This document shows, piece by piece, positions 8,351-16,755 of a stretch of DNA of 64,000 nt. The notes beneath the pieces are model-generated. The model did no database searches and was not told where the DNA came from. It saw only the letters and a list, made by a program, of their open reading frames with translations. The stretch comes from Butyrivibrio sp. INlla14. Lineage in GTDB: Bacteria > Bacillota > Clostridia > Lachnospirales > Lachnospiraceae. The stretch is taken from the NCBI RefSeq assembly GCF_900102515.1, contig NZ_FMVS01000012.1, forward strand, positions 1 through 64,000, in the 5' to 3' direction. A program made the translations under genes and the position numbers. Each line of letters starts with the position of its first letter. Positions within the stretch are counted from its first letter, which is position 1.

Positions 8351-9643
8351 TCAAGCATGTTTCATCTTAAACTTCTGGATATCTCTGTCGGAGTCCACCT
8401 TCTCAATCTGTCCTCCAAGGTCGCGGATCTTCTGATCAAAATCCTCATAACCTCGCTCAATATACTTGATATCCTCTACTGTAGAATACCCCTCTGCAGT
8501 AAGAGCTGCAATTACAAGCGCAGCACCTGCACGAAGATCAGGAGCAGAAACAGTAGCACCGGTATACTTGTCCACACCCTCTATGATAGCAGTGCTACCC
8601 TCAACCTTGATGCTGGCTCCCATTCTGGTAAGCTCATCTACATACTTGAATCTATTTTCAAAAATGCTCTCTGTTACAATACTGATTCCACTGGCAAGTC
8701 CCAAAGCTACTGTAATCTGTGGCTGCATATCCGTAGGATATCCTGGATATGGAAGGGTCTTGACATGTGTGTTCTGAAGTCTTCTGGTAGCTACTACTCT
8801 AACCGCATCGTCAGACTCATGGATCTGACATCCCATCTCAATAAGCTTGGCACTTATTGATTCCAAATGCTTGGGGATAACGTTCTTGACAGTAATGTCA
8901 CCCTTGGTAGCAGCGGCTGCGAGCATGAATGTTCCAGCCTCAATCTGATCTGGAATGATCGTATACTCCGTTCCATGAAGTCTCTCAACGCCCTTGATCC
9001 TGATAACATCAGTTCCAGCGCCCTTGATATTAGCTCCCATACTATTAAGGAAGTTAGCAAAGTCAACTACGTGAGGCTCCTTGGCAGCATTCTCTATTAT
9101 GGTCTTACCTTCTGCCATCGATGCAGCCATCATGATATTGATAGTAGCTCCTACGCTCACAACATCTAGATAAATATGGCTTCCAACAAGTGCATCGGCG
9201 CGGGCATCTATTATGCCGTGTCCAATGTTGACCTTAGCACCAAGCGCAGTAAAGCCCTTGATATGCTGGTCAATAGGTCTAAGGCCTATGCTACAGCCTC
9301 CTGGAAGAACTACTCCAGCTTGTTTGTATTTACCAAGAAGTGCTCCCAAAAGGTAATAAGAAGCTCTTATTTTCTTAATATCATCGTTATCAAAAATATA
9401 ATCTTTTATCTGCGAAGCATTTATCTTGACTGAATGTCTGCCAGTCTTCTCAACAAAGGCTCCTGAACTTCTGATAGCCTGGAGCATTGCATTTGTATCT
9501 GATTCATCTGGCACATTATCTATATAGACGGTCTCATCTGACATGATAGCAGCGGCCAAAATAGCCAGTGCAGCATTCTTGGCACCGCCAATCTCGACCT
9601 CTCCTACAAGGGGATTTCCGCCCTTTATTACATATTTTTCCAT
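8351..9643 (-). CDS. murA: UDP-N-acetylglucosamine 1-carboxyvinyltransferase MurA
   Basis: First committed enzyme of peptidoglycan synthesis: transfers enolpyruvate from PEP to UDP-GlcNAc. IGGAKNAALAIL (19-30, substrate lysine K22) and the loop PGGCSIGLRP with catalytic Cys117, the fosfomycin target, are intact. It also has RIKG, DQIEAGTFM, YPGYPTDMQPQ and the closing RGYEDFDQKIRDLGG. The ATG at 9643 (430 residues) is preferred over an upstream TTG because GAGAGG lies 6 nt before it. Promoter at 9694-9722. Firmicutes often have two murA genes; which paralogue this is cannot be decided here. Confidence 0.96.
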   Translation of the reverse strand: MEKYVIKGGNPLVGEVEIGGAKNAALAILAAAIMSDETVYIDNVPDESDTNAMLQAIRSSGAFVEKTGRHSVKINASQIKDYIFDNDDIKKIRASYYLLGALLGKYKQAGVVLPGGCSIGLRPIDQHIKGFTALGAKVNIGHGIIDARADALVGSHIYLDVVSVGATINIMMAASMAEGKTIIENAAKEPHVVDFANFLNSMGANIKGAGTDVIRIKGVERLHGTEYTIIPDQIEAGTFMLAAAATKGDITVKNVIPKHLESISAKLIEMGCQIHESDDAVRVVATRRLQNTHVKTLPYPGYPTDMQPQITVALGLASGISIVTESIFENRFKYVDELTRMGASIKVEGSTAIIEGVDKYTGATVSAPDLRAGAALVIAALTAEGYSTVEDIKYIERGYEDFDQKIRDLGGQIEKVDSDRDIQKFKMKHA

Positions 9644-9693
9644 GAGCAACCTCTCTGTTGCGTGTACAATCTTCTTAAAACAAACAAATAATA

Positions 9694-9722
9694 TTTATAT
9701 CACAAACATACAACTTTGTAAA
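9694..9722 (-). promoter_or_regulatory. Promoter of murA
   Basis: Minus strand TTTACA (9717-9722), 17-nt spacer, TATAAA (9694-9699), about 50 nt before the murA ATG. Both boxes match 5 of 6 consensus positions. Confidence 0.7.
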
Positions 9723-9755
9723 ACTACCTCTTAAAAGCATACAACTTATTACGCT

Positions 9756-11345
9756 TTAATTCAAATAATTAAGAGGGTTCACCTGAGAGCCATTGATAAG
9801 AATCTCAAAGTGAAGATGTGGTCCAGTAGAAACACCGGTATTACCTGAAAGTGCAATCTTCTGTCCCTGTGATACCTTCTGTCCTGTAGAAACAAGTACC
9901 TTGGAAAGGTGTCCATATCTTGTTTCCCTTCCATCTGCATGCTTGATATAAACACAATAACCGTATCCGCTTCCCCATCCGGCTCTTGTAACTGTTCCCG
10001 AAGAAGATGCCATAACAGCGGTTCCTACTGGTGTTGCCCAGTCAACTCCCTTGTGGTAAGTAGAAGCTCCCTTTTTAGGTGCACTTCTTCTTCCAAATCC
10101 AGAAGTAAGTCTTCCACCAGAAATTGGCTTTATATAAGTAGGTGGTACAATAGTTCCTCTCTCTACAATCTTGGGAACTGCAGGGTAAGTCACTTCCTCT
10201 TTTTCTATCTCTCTGCCATTTTCACTCTTGTCTGTATAGCTTATCAGAGCAACAACCTTACGATGGCCAGCTGATGGCTCCTGTAGGACCTTGGACTGTG
10301 TTGTATACCAGCTGTTGTTATCAACATACTGTATCTCAGCCTCATAATCTTCCTCGTAATACTCTTCAACTGTATACGCAACAGAAAGCTCAGGCTCAGG
10401 GACAGTAACTATAAGCTCATCCTCGGTTCTTATTCTGGTAAACTCATCCTCAAGAGATTCGTTCATATCTATAAGATCCTGAACAGTAAGTCCATACTCA
10501 AGAGCAATTGAACTAAGGGTATCTCCTGATTTAACCTCATAGATCTGATTGGTCTCTTTATCCTTGGTAACTTCATCTATAGCTTCTGAAAGAGGTGTAA
10601 GCTCATCATCTGGCAGATAACTCTCAACAATCTCAACCTTATCTTCAAAATCTATGGACATAAGGCCAAGCTTGTAATCGCTAAAGTCCTTGTCATAAGC
10701 CAGAGGAGTTGCTTCATTAACAATTTCAGAGATAGTTGCAAAAAAACCTGACTCAGGCATACTTGTCTGGGCTATCTCTTCTTCTCTTTTTACCTCTTCC
10801 TTACTCTGAACATTTGTAGTAAGGACGTTAACTTCACGACCTGGGTCTAGTACAAGACTCACATCATACTGATCTTCTGTGTCATAGTTAGAAAGAGCTG
10901 TCTCAAGAAGTTTCATAACTTCATCGATGCTGGCAAGATTAACAGAAAACTCATTGATCTTGATTGAATACGCTCTATTAAGTGTGCTCTTCTTGCTGTC
11001 ATTTAAAACAGTCTCCATATTAGAGGCCACAACAGAAGGGGACTGAACCGTACCCCAGAGTACGTTCTGTCCCTCTACATCAAGATTGGCATTAGCAAGT
11101 GTAAGTTCATCTGTGCTGTTGGATATAGATTTCCTGGCCATTCTGAGTGCCTCATAGGCATCATCCCTGGACTCCACCGTTCCAACATCAACACCATTTA
11201 ATACAACCCTAAAAATATTATTGCCGCCCTTCTGATATTTAACAAAGCTTGGCATAAATAATATCCAAGCCACTATAACCACCAGAGTGGAATGCAAAAA
11301 CCATATTTTGATCTTATTTCTAAAAACTGTATTTCTAAAAATCAT
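9756..11345 (-). CDS. Membrane-anchored LysM-G5-M23 metallopeptidase
   Basis: Cell-wall hydrolase, 529 residues. One N-terminal transmembrane helix (about 17-35, signal anchor), an alpha/beta region (40-260), a LysM peptidoglycan-binding domain (269-313, starting YEVKSGDTLSSIALEYGLT), a G5 domain (about 322-398) and a C-terminal M23 (LytM-like) Zn endopeptidase (409-522) with SGFGRR, H431/D435 in YHKGVDWATP, and HLHFE (H510, H512). All expected M23 ligands are present, so it is predicted active rather than an EnvC-type activator. This architecture is common in Firmicutes for peptidoglycan remodelling at division or sporulation. The coiled-coil gene ends 33 nt upstream and both may share the promoter at 11917-11945. 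Confidence 0.9.
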   Translation of the reverse strand: MIFRNTVFRNKIKIWFLHSTLVVIVAWILFMPSFVKYQKGGNNIFRVVLNGVDVGTVESRDDAYEALRMARKSISNSTDELTLANANLDVEGQNVLWGTVQSPSVVASNMETVLNDSKKSTLNRAYSIKINEFSVNLASIDEVMKLLETALSNYDTEDQYDVSLVLDPGREVNVLTTNVQSKEEVKREEEIAQTSMPESGFFATISEIVNEATPLAYDKDFSDYKLGLMSIDFEDKVEIVESYLPDDELTPLSEAIDEVTKDKETNQIYEVKSGDTLSSIALEYGLTVQDLIDMNESLEDEFTRIRTEDELIVTVPEPELSVAYTVEEYYEEDYEAEIQYVDNNSWYTTQSKVLQEPSAGHRKVVALISYTDKSENGREIEKEEVTYPAVPKIVERGTIVPPTYIKPISGGRLTSGFGRRSAPKKGASTYHKGVDWATPVGTAVMASSSGTVTRAGWGSGYGYCVYIKHADGRETRYGHLSKVLVSTGQKVSQGQKIALSGNTGVSTGPHLHFEILINGSQVNPLNYLN

Positions 11346-11378
11346 AAATAAAATTACTTCCTAAAAATAGTCGTACCT

Positions 11379-11876
11379 TTAGATAATACCAAGAAAACGA
11401 AGAATATTAAATACTAAATCTACAATTACAAGCAGTATAGTAATAATAGAAAGAGGTAACAGAGCGCTATTCTTGGTCTCAACAGAAACCTGAAGAGTTT
11501 CAAGTCTGTTTTGTATATCTTTTATTTCCTCTTTATTTCTGTCCTGGCTCTTCTCTATCACTGCCTGGACGTTTCTATATACCTGAACTCCAACGTCGTG
11601 GATCTTTGTCTGATTTTCCTCAAGCTTTTCCTTGTACTGTCTGGTCTCTTCCTTCATCTCCTGAAGCTGATCCTTGTAGTCCCCTGCATCGCTGCGCATT
11701 TCCTCAAGAATTGCTCTATATTCCTCCGACGTGCGTTTCATCTCTTCGAGCTGAGCTTTATACTGCTCTGCTTCCTGCTTTATCCTGGCATTCTCTGCAG
11801 CCTCAGCCTGTGAATTGGCCCTGATGATATCCTGTGAGCTAAACTTCTCAGCAAGCTTGTTCATAAAGTTTTCCAC
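11379..11876 (-). CDS. Coiled-coil protein with C-terminal membrane anchor
   Basis: Not a recognised family. About 165 residues starting from GTG at 11876, chosen because GGGAGG lies 7 nt upstream; a TTG start at 11894 would put the ribosome site inside the gene. Residues about 15-120 are a continuous, highly charged heptad-rich coiled coil with quasi-repeats (QLEEMKR, ILEEMRS, QLQEMKE, KLEENQT). The last ~30 residues (LLPLSIITILLVIVDLVFNI and following) form a single transmembrane helix, so the coil should face the cytoplasm as a tail-anchored protein. It precedes the M23 peptidase, which suggests a scaffold or regulator at the envelope; this is inference only. Confidence 0.75.
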   Translation of the reverse strand: MENFMNKLAEKFSSQDIIRANSQAEAAENARIKQEAEQYKAQLEEMKRTSEEYRAILEEMRSDAGDYKDQLQEMKEETRQYKEKLEENQTKIHDVGVQVYRNVQAVIEKSQDRNKEEIKDIQNRLETLQVSVETKNSALLPLSIITILLVIVDLVFNILRFLGII

Positions 11877-11916
11877 TGTACTTCCTCCCAACAATTAAAG
11901 AATATCAAACAACACA

Positions 11917-11945
11917 ATCATACATTTATTATGCACTTTTAACAA
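11917..11945 (-). promoter_or_regulatory. Candidate promoter of the coiled-coil/M23 pair
   Basis: Minus strand TTGTTA (11940-11945), 17-nt spacer, TATGAT (11917-11922), about 40 nt before the GTG start. Confidence 0.55.
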
Positions 11946-12133
11946 GTTTGACTTTGTAAAAAGATTTTTATTGTCGCATTTTACTATCTGTTCATTAGTT
12001 GTTCATAATTTGTTAATAATTGCATTGTATAGTATTTACATAGCCGTAAGGAATACGGCAACTGACAAACGAAAGATAGATTTTTTCATAATAGGGTAGG
12101 TGCGGGCGACCGTATCTACCCACTCCTCATTTT
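11946..12133 (-). other. AT-rich intergenic stretch with two stem-loops
   Basis: No ORF. It holds GCCGTA-AGGAA-TACGGC (12045-12061) and, closer to the SAS gene, GGGTAG / CTACCC arms around an inner CGG/CCG pair (about 12094-12121). Neither stem is followed by a proper U-run on either strand, so I do not call them terminators. The assigned strand follows the flanking genes, but an RNA on the plus strand is equally possible. Confidence 0.4.
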
Positions 12134-12790
12134 TCACACTTTTTCTTCACTAATCGCCAGAATCTCCTCATTAAGAGACAACATTCTCGCATCCAGATCT
12201 GCCACCATCTTGGCACATTCATGAAGTTCTGAATTAATATGCGTTGGCGCTTTCCCCTCAAACTTATACTGTATCTTATGCTCAAGAGAAGCCCAGAAAT
12301 CCATAGCAACAGTACGTATCTGTATTTCCACCTTAACATTAACAATCCTGTCAGAAAGATAGACAGGAAGCGATACTATCATGTGATAGCTCCTATATCC
12401 ACTTGGTTTGGGGTTCATGATGTAGTCCTTGACTGTAAGGACCTGGATATCCTTCTGATTGCTGATCATTTCAGCAATCTTGTAGATATCAGAAGTAAAA
12501 GAACAGATGATCCTGACGCCAGCAATATCGTTGACGTAACGGACCATGTTCTCGATTGTAGATTCATAACCGTTTCTCTTAAGTTTCTTGACAATACTCT
12601 CAGGAGCCTTGAGCCTTGCCTTAGTGTGCTCGATAGGATTATACCTGTGCACCTCCTGAAACTCTTCATTGAGAATCTCTATCTTAGTTGTGATCTGCTT
12701 GAGAGCAGAATTATAAAGGAGGTTAACTTCCTCCCAGGTCTTAATATCATCAGAAATTCTGATGTTACTTCCAGCAAGATCTAATTCCAT
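12134..12790 (-). CDS. Small alarmone synthetase ((p)ppGpp synthetase, YjbM/RelQ type)
   Basis: Single-domain RelA/SpoT-type pyrophosphokinase that makes (p)ppGpp from ATP and GDP/GTP; 218 residues, the usual SAS length, without hydrolase, TGS or ACT domains. Conserved stretches visible: KLKRNGYES, IAGVRIICSFTSDIY (G-loop region), YIMNPKPSGYRSYHMIV and EIQIRTVAMDFWASLEHKI, which includes the catalytic glutamate (EIQIRT). It lies 32 nt downstream of a GT2 gene and probably shares its transcript. Ribosome site AGGAGA. Placement next to wall-synthesis genes fits a link between stress and the envelope. Confidence 0.93.
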   Translation of the reverse strand: MELDLAGSNIRISDDIKTWEEVNLLYNSALKQITTKIEILNEEFQEVHRYNPIEHTKARLKAPESIVKKLKRNGYESTIENMVRYVNDIAGVRIICSFTSDIYKIAEMISNQKDIQVLTVKDYIMNPKPSGYRSYHMIVSLPVYLSDRIVNVKVEIQIRTVAMDFWASLEHKIQYKFEGKAPTHINSELHECAKMVADLDARMLSLNEEILAISEEKV

Positions 12791-12822
12791 ATTAGTCTCC
12801 TATCCAGCGACGAAATGAATCA

Positions 12823-13761
12823 TCAAACAGTTTCTGCCCAATACTCCTTGTTCATTGAAAAAGCCCTGACAAAGCTCTTTGGAAGCTTCTTGTAGTTCCT
12901 GCCTAGCTTGTAGCCCAAAAATCTGCATCCACACATTACAATATAGTGAGGAATGAGATAGGACTTACCGATATGTCTAAAGTGCTGAATTGTCTGTCTG
13001 ACCATCTTCTTGCCCTCTGACTCAGAGCTGATTCCGCCAAAGATTTCCTGATGATCAGTCTGGGATACGCCAAGATCAAAGTTTCGATGGAACTGCTGCA
13101 TACAGGTATAGTTGTGGGAATGAATAACTCCAGCCTCTGGAACATAGCATATTGCATAACCCTTCTTGCAGGCATTTCCGGCATAAACCATATCCTCATT
13201 AAAGATAGTCTTGTGAGTAAAGCCCCCAATCCTGTCATAAATGTCCCGCCTGTACATAGCACAGACATTTGAGCAAAAATAAGTCTTGATACCAAGTTTC
13301 TCAACATCCTTCTGAGTCTTCTTCATAGGCTCATTTGGGTAGTTGAATTTCCTGCTGTATCTCTCAGCAAGATTGCAGTCCGTCTTGGGGTACTGTCTTG
13401 CATAAGCTGCCGCAACATCGCTATCAAGAGCCTTAGCAAGACTTGCTATAAGCATCTTGTCCTTGGGAAATGCATCCTGCGTCATCATCAAAAAGAATTC
13501 TGCTGTAGAAAGAGCTACTCCCTGATTTCTGGTCTCTCCATGATCAAATTCACTCTTGGTTACATGTCTTACAATTATATTGTCAAATTTCTCCAGAGGG
13601 TTCTCTCTACTGGATTTAATCAGTTCATCCCAATAGTGCTCCTCAGTGTTCATGATAATAATATGTTCAGGTCTTATAGACTGTCTCTCCAGGTCATCAA
13701 TCAATCTAAAAAGTGATATATCTGGTTTGTAGGTGGGTATAATGACATCTACAGTATTCAT
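12823..13761 (-). CDS. Glycosyltransferase family 2, rhamnosyltransferase-like
   Basis: Inverting GT-A enzyme, 312 residues. The N-terminus VDVIIPTYKPD starts the Rossmann fold; FDHGETRNQGV and LMMTQDAFP (a TQD version of the DxD metal motif) are the signature of the rhamnosyltransferase subgroup, and GFTHKTIFNEDMVYAGN contains the catalytic ED. There is no membrane segment, so it acts in the cytoplasm on a lipid-linked acceptor. It lies between the LCP gene and the alarmone synthetase and is likely read from the promoter at 13785-13813. With the dTDP-sugar genes of locus A it may use dTDP-rhamnose, but the donor is inferred. Confidence 0.86.
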   Translation of the reverse strand: MNTVDVIIPTYKPDISLFRLIDDLERQSIRPEHIIIMNTEEHYWDELIKSSRENPLEKFDNIIVRHVTKSEFDHGETRNQGVALSTAEFFLMMTQDAFPKDKMLIASLAKALDSDVAAAYARQYPKTDCNLAERYSRKFNYPNEPMKKTQKDVEKLGIKTYFCSNVCAMYRRDIYDRIGGFTHKTIFNEDMVYAGNACKKGYAICYVPEAGVIHSHNYTCMQQFHRNFDLGVSQTDHQEIFGGISSESEGKKMVRQTIQHFRHIGKSYLIPHYIVMCGCRFLGYKLGRNYKKLPKSFVRAFSMNKEYWAETV

Positions 13762-13784
13762 AAATTCCTCGCAAAAAATTAAGT

Positions 13785-13813
13785 ATTGTAACGAAAAGGG
13801 GCATGGGTTGCAA
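13785..13813 (-). promoter_or_regulatory. Candidate promoter overlapping the LCP terminator
   Basis: Minus strand TTGCAA (13808-13813), 17-nt spacer, TACAAT (13785-13790), 24 nt before the GT2 ATG. The -35 box falls in the loop of the terminator hairpin at 13794-13827, so termination of LCP transcripts and initiation of the next unit use the same DNA. Confidence 0.5.
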
Positions 13814-13827
13814 TAAACCCTGCCCCT
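13794..13827 (-). terminator. Intrinsic terminator of the LCP gene
   Basis: Minus strand AGGGGCAGGGTT pairs with AACCCATGCCCCT (one bulged A) around TATTGC, followed by TTTTCG. It lies about 46 nt after the LCP stop. Confidence 0.85.
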
Positions 13828-13873
13828 ATAATTTTATCAAAAAATGTCCCAATAAGAAATAACGACACGACTC

Positions 13874-15223
13874 TTAATTCAAATAAGAGCTTGTATCAGA
13901 CTTGATCTTATCGCTGTACTTCTTAACATCCTCAGATACTGTATATTCAGAATCCTCAAACAGGAACTGATGCAACCACTTTACATTTGATTCAAGATCA
14001 ACTGCAACTACGCAGCTTCCCTTCTTACCAATTGTACCTGTTGCACGCATTGATTCCTCTGGGAATCCATTGTTATCTACTACTTCGTAATTAGCAATAT
14101 TCTTAAGAAGAGCAAAGATCTCCTCCAGGTCAAGTGATGTATAAGTCTCACCAAACGCCTTGTTGGCAACTGTCTCAAGCTGTGAATAGCTCATGCCCTT
14201 TGCCTTCTCAAGACAAGCCATAAGAACTGTTCTCTGTCTCTCAGCTCTCTTAAAGTCATCTCCAGCAGTGTATCTGATACGGCAGTAAGCTGTTGCCTGA
14301 AGGCCATTAAGTGTCTGAAGGCCTGCGCTCTGAACAGGTGTGTAGTTGAGCTTAAGTTCCTGCGCCATAGTAGCCTGGTAGTTGTTAAGGTGAGAAATCT
14401 CAGCATCTGTTACCTCGATAGGAACACCGCCAAGAGCATCAACAACATCTGTAAGTCCTCTGAATCCGATAGTGATAAAGTCCTCAATATCCATATCAAG
14501 ATTCATGTTAAGCATTGAAATAGCCTGCTCTGGACCACCTTCACGATAAGCCGCGTTACACTTAGTGTACTCGTCATTACTAAGGTTAAGATATGTATCA
14601 CGGTAAACTGAGCAAAGCTTAACTTCTCCATTGGAGTTATTGATAGATGCAATGATAATTGTATCTGTTCTTGTCTTCTTGGTAAGCTCGCCCTCACGGG
14701 AGTCAACACCAAACAGTGCGATGTTGGTATAGCCCTTCATCTCCTGGTTATCAGCAACGCCCTCGTTGATACTGTTGTTAATAACTTCCTCATTCATGTT
14801 GACCTTACCTACCTTGGTAACATCAACCTTGAAGAATACCTGATAAGCAGCAAATAAAAGAACGCAGGCAACTAAAATCTCTGAGATAACAAGAACAATT
14901 CCAAGTGTCTGATTCTTTTTCTTCTTGCCACCTCTTGATCCGCCATTACCAGATCTGCTGCCCTGTCTGCTACCTGATGGGCGGCTTCCAGAAGGTCTTG
15001 CTCCACTCCTGGAGCCAGCTCCTGAACGTGATCCGCCACGTGAAGCAGCAGCGCTTCTCTCATAACTCTCAGATGATCTCCTACGAACTGGTCTCTCATC
15101 GTAGTCATAATCATCCTCGTACCTGTCACGTCTTCTATCATCTCTGTATCTGTCATCTCTTGAACTTCTCTGTGATGACCTTCTATTATCTCTCTCGTAA
15201 TATTCGTCGTCACGGTTTCCCAT
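13874..15223 (-). CDS. LytR-CpsA-Psr (LCP) family glycopolymer ligase
   Basis: Phosphotransferase that attaches undecaprenyl-linked glycopolymers to the wall, about 449 residues. An unusual N-terminal cytoplasmic tail (1 to ~112) is low-complexity: first Arg/Asp/Tyr-rich, then Ser/Gly/Arg-rich, ending KKKKNQ. One transmembrane helix follows (TLGIVLVISEILVACVLLFA), then the extracellular LCP domain with IALFGVDSREG, RTDTIIIASI, SVYRDTYL, FRGLTDVVDALGG and AYCRIRYT, i.e. the pyrophosphate-binding Asp/Arg set. The ATG at 15223 (GGGAGG 8 nt upstream) is preferred to the TTG at 15250. It lies next to the priming transferase of locus A, whose product it may attach. Confidence 0.93.
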   Translation of the reverse strand: MGNRDDEYYERDNRRSSQRSSRDDRYRDDRRRDRYEDDYDYDERPVRRRSSESYERSAAASRGGSRSGAGSRSGARPSGSRPSGSRQGSRSGNGGSRGGKKKKNQTLGIVLVISEILVACVLLFAAYQVFFKVDVTKVGKVNMNEEVINNSINEGVADNQEMKGYTNIALFGVDSREGELTKKTRTDTIIIASINNSNGEVKLCSVYRDTYLNLSNDEYTKCNAAYREGGPEQAISMLNMNLDMDIEDFITIGFRGLTDVVDALGGVPIEVTDAEISHLNNYQATMAQELKLNYTPVQSAGLQTLNGLQATAYCRIRYTAGDDFKRAERQRTVLMACLEKAKGMSYSQLETVANKAFGETYTSLDLEEIFALLKNIANYEVVDNNGFPEESMRATGTIGKKGSCVVAVDLESNVKWLHQFLFEDSEYTVSEDVKKYSDKIKSDTSSYLN

Positions 15224-15255
15224 ATATATAACCTCCCAACATAATTGCAATAATA

Positions 15256-15283
15256 AAGGTGGCGTGAAATTTCACACCACCTT
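15256..15283 (-). terminator. Terminator-like hairpin after the priming transferase gene
   Basis: Near-perfect 28-nt hairpin AAGGTGGTGTGAAATTTCACGCCACCTT on the minus strand, with TTTATTATT rather than a clean U-run after it. It lies 37 nt after the stop of the upstream gene and 33 nt before the LCP ATG, so it may end locus A transcripts partially or act as a 5' stabiliser for LCP. Confidence 0.55.
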
Positions 15284-15320
15284 ACATTTTGCCACAACTA
15301 TTGAAATAACGCAACGAATA

Positions 15321-16727
15321 TTAATATGCATTTTTATTGACAAAGCCATATCTGATGGTTCCCAGAATGATCTTTATGTCAAAGAGCATTGACCAGTTTT
15401 CTATGTAGTAGATGTCATAGTCAATTCTTTTCCTGATAGAAGTATCACCTCTGTAACCGTTTATCTGTGCCCATCCTGTAAGCCCTGGCCTTACCTGATG
15501 CTTGACCATATATCTTGGAATCTGCTCCTTGAACTTCTCAACAAACTGAGGTCTCTCAGGCCTTGGCCCCACAAGGCTCATCTTTCCAAAGAGAATGTTA
15601 AAAAACTGGGGCATCTCATCAATACTTGTCTTTCTAAGGAAGCCTCCAACCTTGGTAACTCGTGGGTCATTTTTGGTTGTCCAGCCTTTCTTTTCCTCAG
15701 CCTCTGTCTGAACCCTCATAGTTCTGAATTTGTACATCATAAAGGGCTCACCGCCAAGGCCAATTCTCTCCTGCTTATAGATGATAGGTCCCTTACTGCT
15801 AAACTTAACCGCCAGTGCCGCAGCGATCATAATTGGCGAAAAGAGAATTATAGCAATCAAAGATCCCACGATATCCACAAGTCTCTTTGCAATCCTGTTA
15901 AAGGAATTAGTAAGAGGAACATATCTAATGTTAATAACAGGAAGTCCCTGTACATCCTCTGTATATGGATTACTTGGGAAAAGAGACTGATAATCCGGAA
16001 TGAACTTGGTATGAACACCTGATTTCTCGCACTGAGCCACAAGTTCCTCTAGTATATCATAATAATCAAGAGGAAGAGTGATCGTAATCTCATCATAACT
16101 TCCCACAGACAGGTAATCTCCAAGCTGATCTATAGTTCCAACAACCTTGACTCCGTGATAGCTGGTATCAATAGGCACATAGTCATCCAAAATACCTGCA
16201 ACATCATAGCCCCACTGTGGATTTTCCTGTATCCTGCTGATATAACCTTCCGCAGCTCTTGAATATCCCACCAGCAGAATATGCTTGATATTGTAGCCTT
16301 TTTTCCTGATGTACCTTAAAAGCTGCCTGAGAAGTCCATGCGCAACCGTGGTAAAAATCACATTTATCACAGCAAACATAGCGATCATGGTTCGGGAGAA
16401 GTCGTTTTGCTTGAACATGAACAGGAAAACCAAAAAGCTCAAAACACCAATTGCATTGGCCTGAACAATGTCGATAAACTCATCCCAAAGCTTGAGTGCA
16501 CGCCTTGATGTGTATAGATTTACCATGTAATAAAGGAAAAGATATCCAGGCACCAGAAAATAAAGCGCAGAAAAGTAGGTCTCCATTGAAAGACGGCCAC
16601 CTGGATTTCTATCGCCGAGGAATGATTCAAACTTGATATAATAGGACAACATGTAGGAACCGGCTACAATCAGCCCGTCCACTACTACATGGGCCCTATT
16701 CAAATGTGTCTGGTTGTCTTTGATCAT
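15321..16727 (-). CDS. Priming undecaprenyl-phosphate sugar phosphotransferase (WcaJ/PssY type)
   Basis: Polyprenyl phosphate hexose-1-phosphate transferase that starts glycan assembly; 468 residues. Four N-terminal helices (about 10-115) and a CoA-binding-like domain ([15 protein letters not shown]) precede the catalytic domain: membrane re-entrant segment (~280-305), [30 protein letters not shown] with the catalytic DE pair, [11 protein letters not shown] and [15 protein letters not shown]. The full-length N-terminal part places it with WcaJ-type (often glucose-1-P) enzymes. It is the last gene of locus A. A second priming enzyme (61409-62839) serves locus B, so the two loci appear to make distinct polymers. 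Confidence 0.93.
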   Translation of the reverse strand: MIKDNQTHLNRAHVVVDGLIVAGSYMLSYYIKFESFLGDRNPGGRLSMETYFSALYFLVPGYLFLYYMVNLYTSRRALKLWDEFIDIVQANAIGVLSFLVFLFMFKQNDFSRTMIAMFAVINVIFTTVAHGLLRQLLRYIRKKGYNIKHILLVGYSRAAEGYISRIQENPQWGYDVAGILDDYVPIDTSYHGVKVVGTIDQLGDYLSVGSYDEITITLPLDYYDILEELVAQCEKSGVHTKFIPDYQSLFPSNPYTEDVQGLPVINIRYVPLTNSFNRIAKRLVDIVGSLIAIILFSPIMIAAALAVKFSSKGPIIYKQERIGLGGEPFMMYKFRTMRVQTEAEEKKGWTTKNDPRVTKVGGFLRKTSIDEMPQFFNILFGKMSLVGPRPERPQFVEKFKEQIPRYMVKHQVRPGLTGWAQINGYRGDTSIRKRIDYDIYYIENWSMLFDIKIILGTIRYGFVNKNAY

Positions 16728-16755
16728 CTATATGCTCCAAGCTACCAGCGCGCCG

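Noticed and set aside
12040..12121. c-di-GMP or other known riboswitch
   Set aside because: Some words look similar, but the GEMM core and other known aptamer consensus sequences are not matched, and no plus-strand gene follows.
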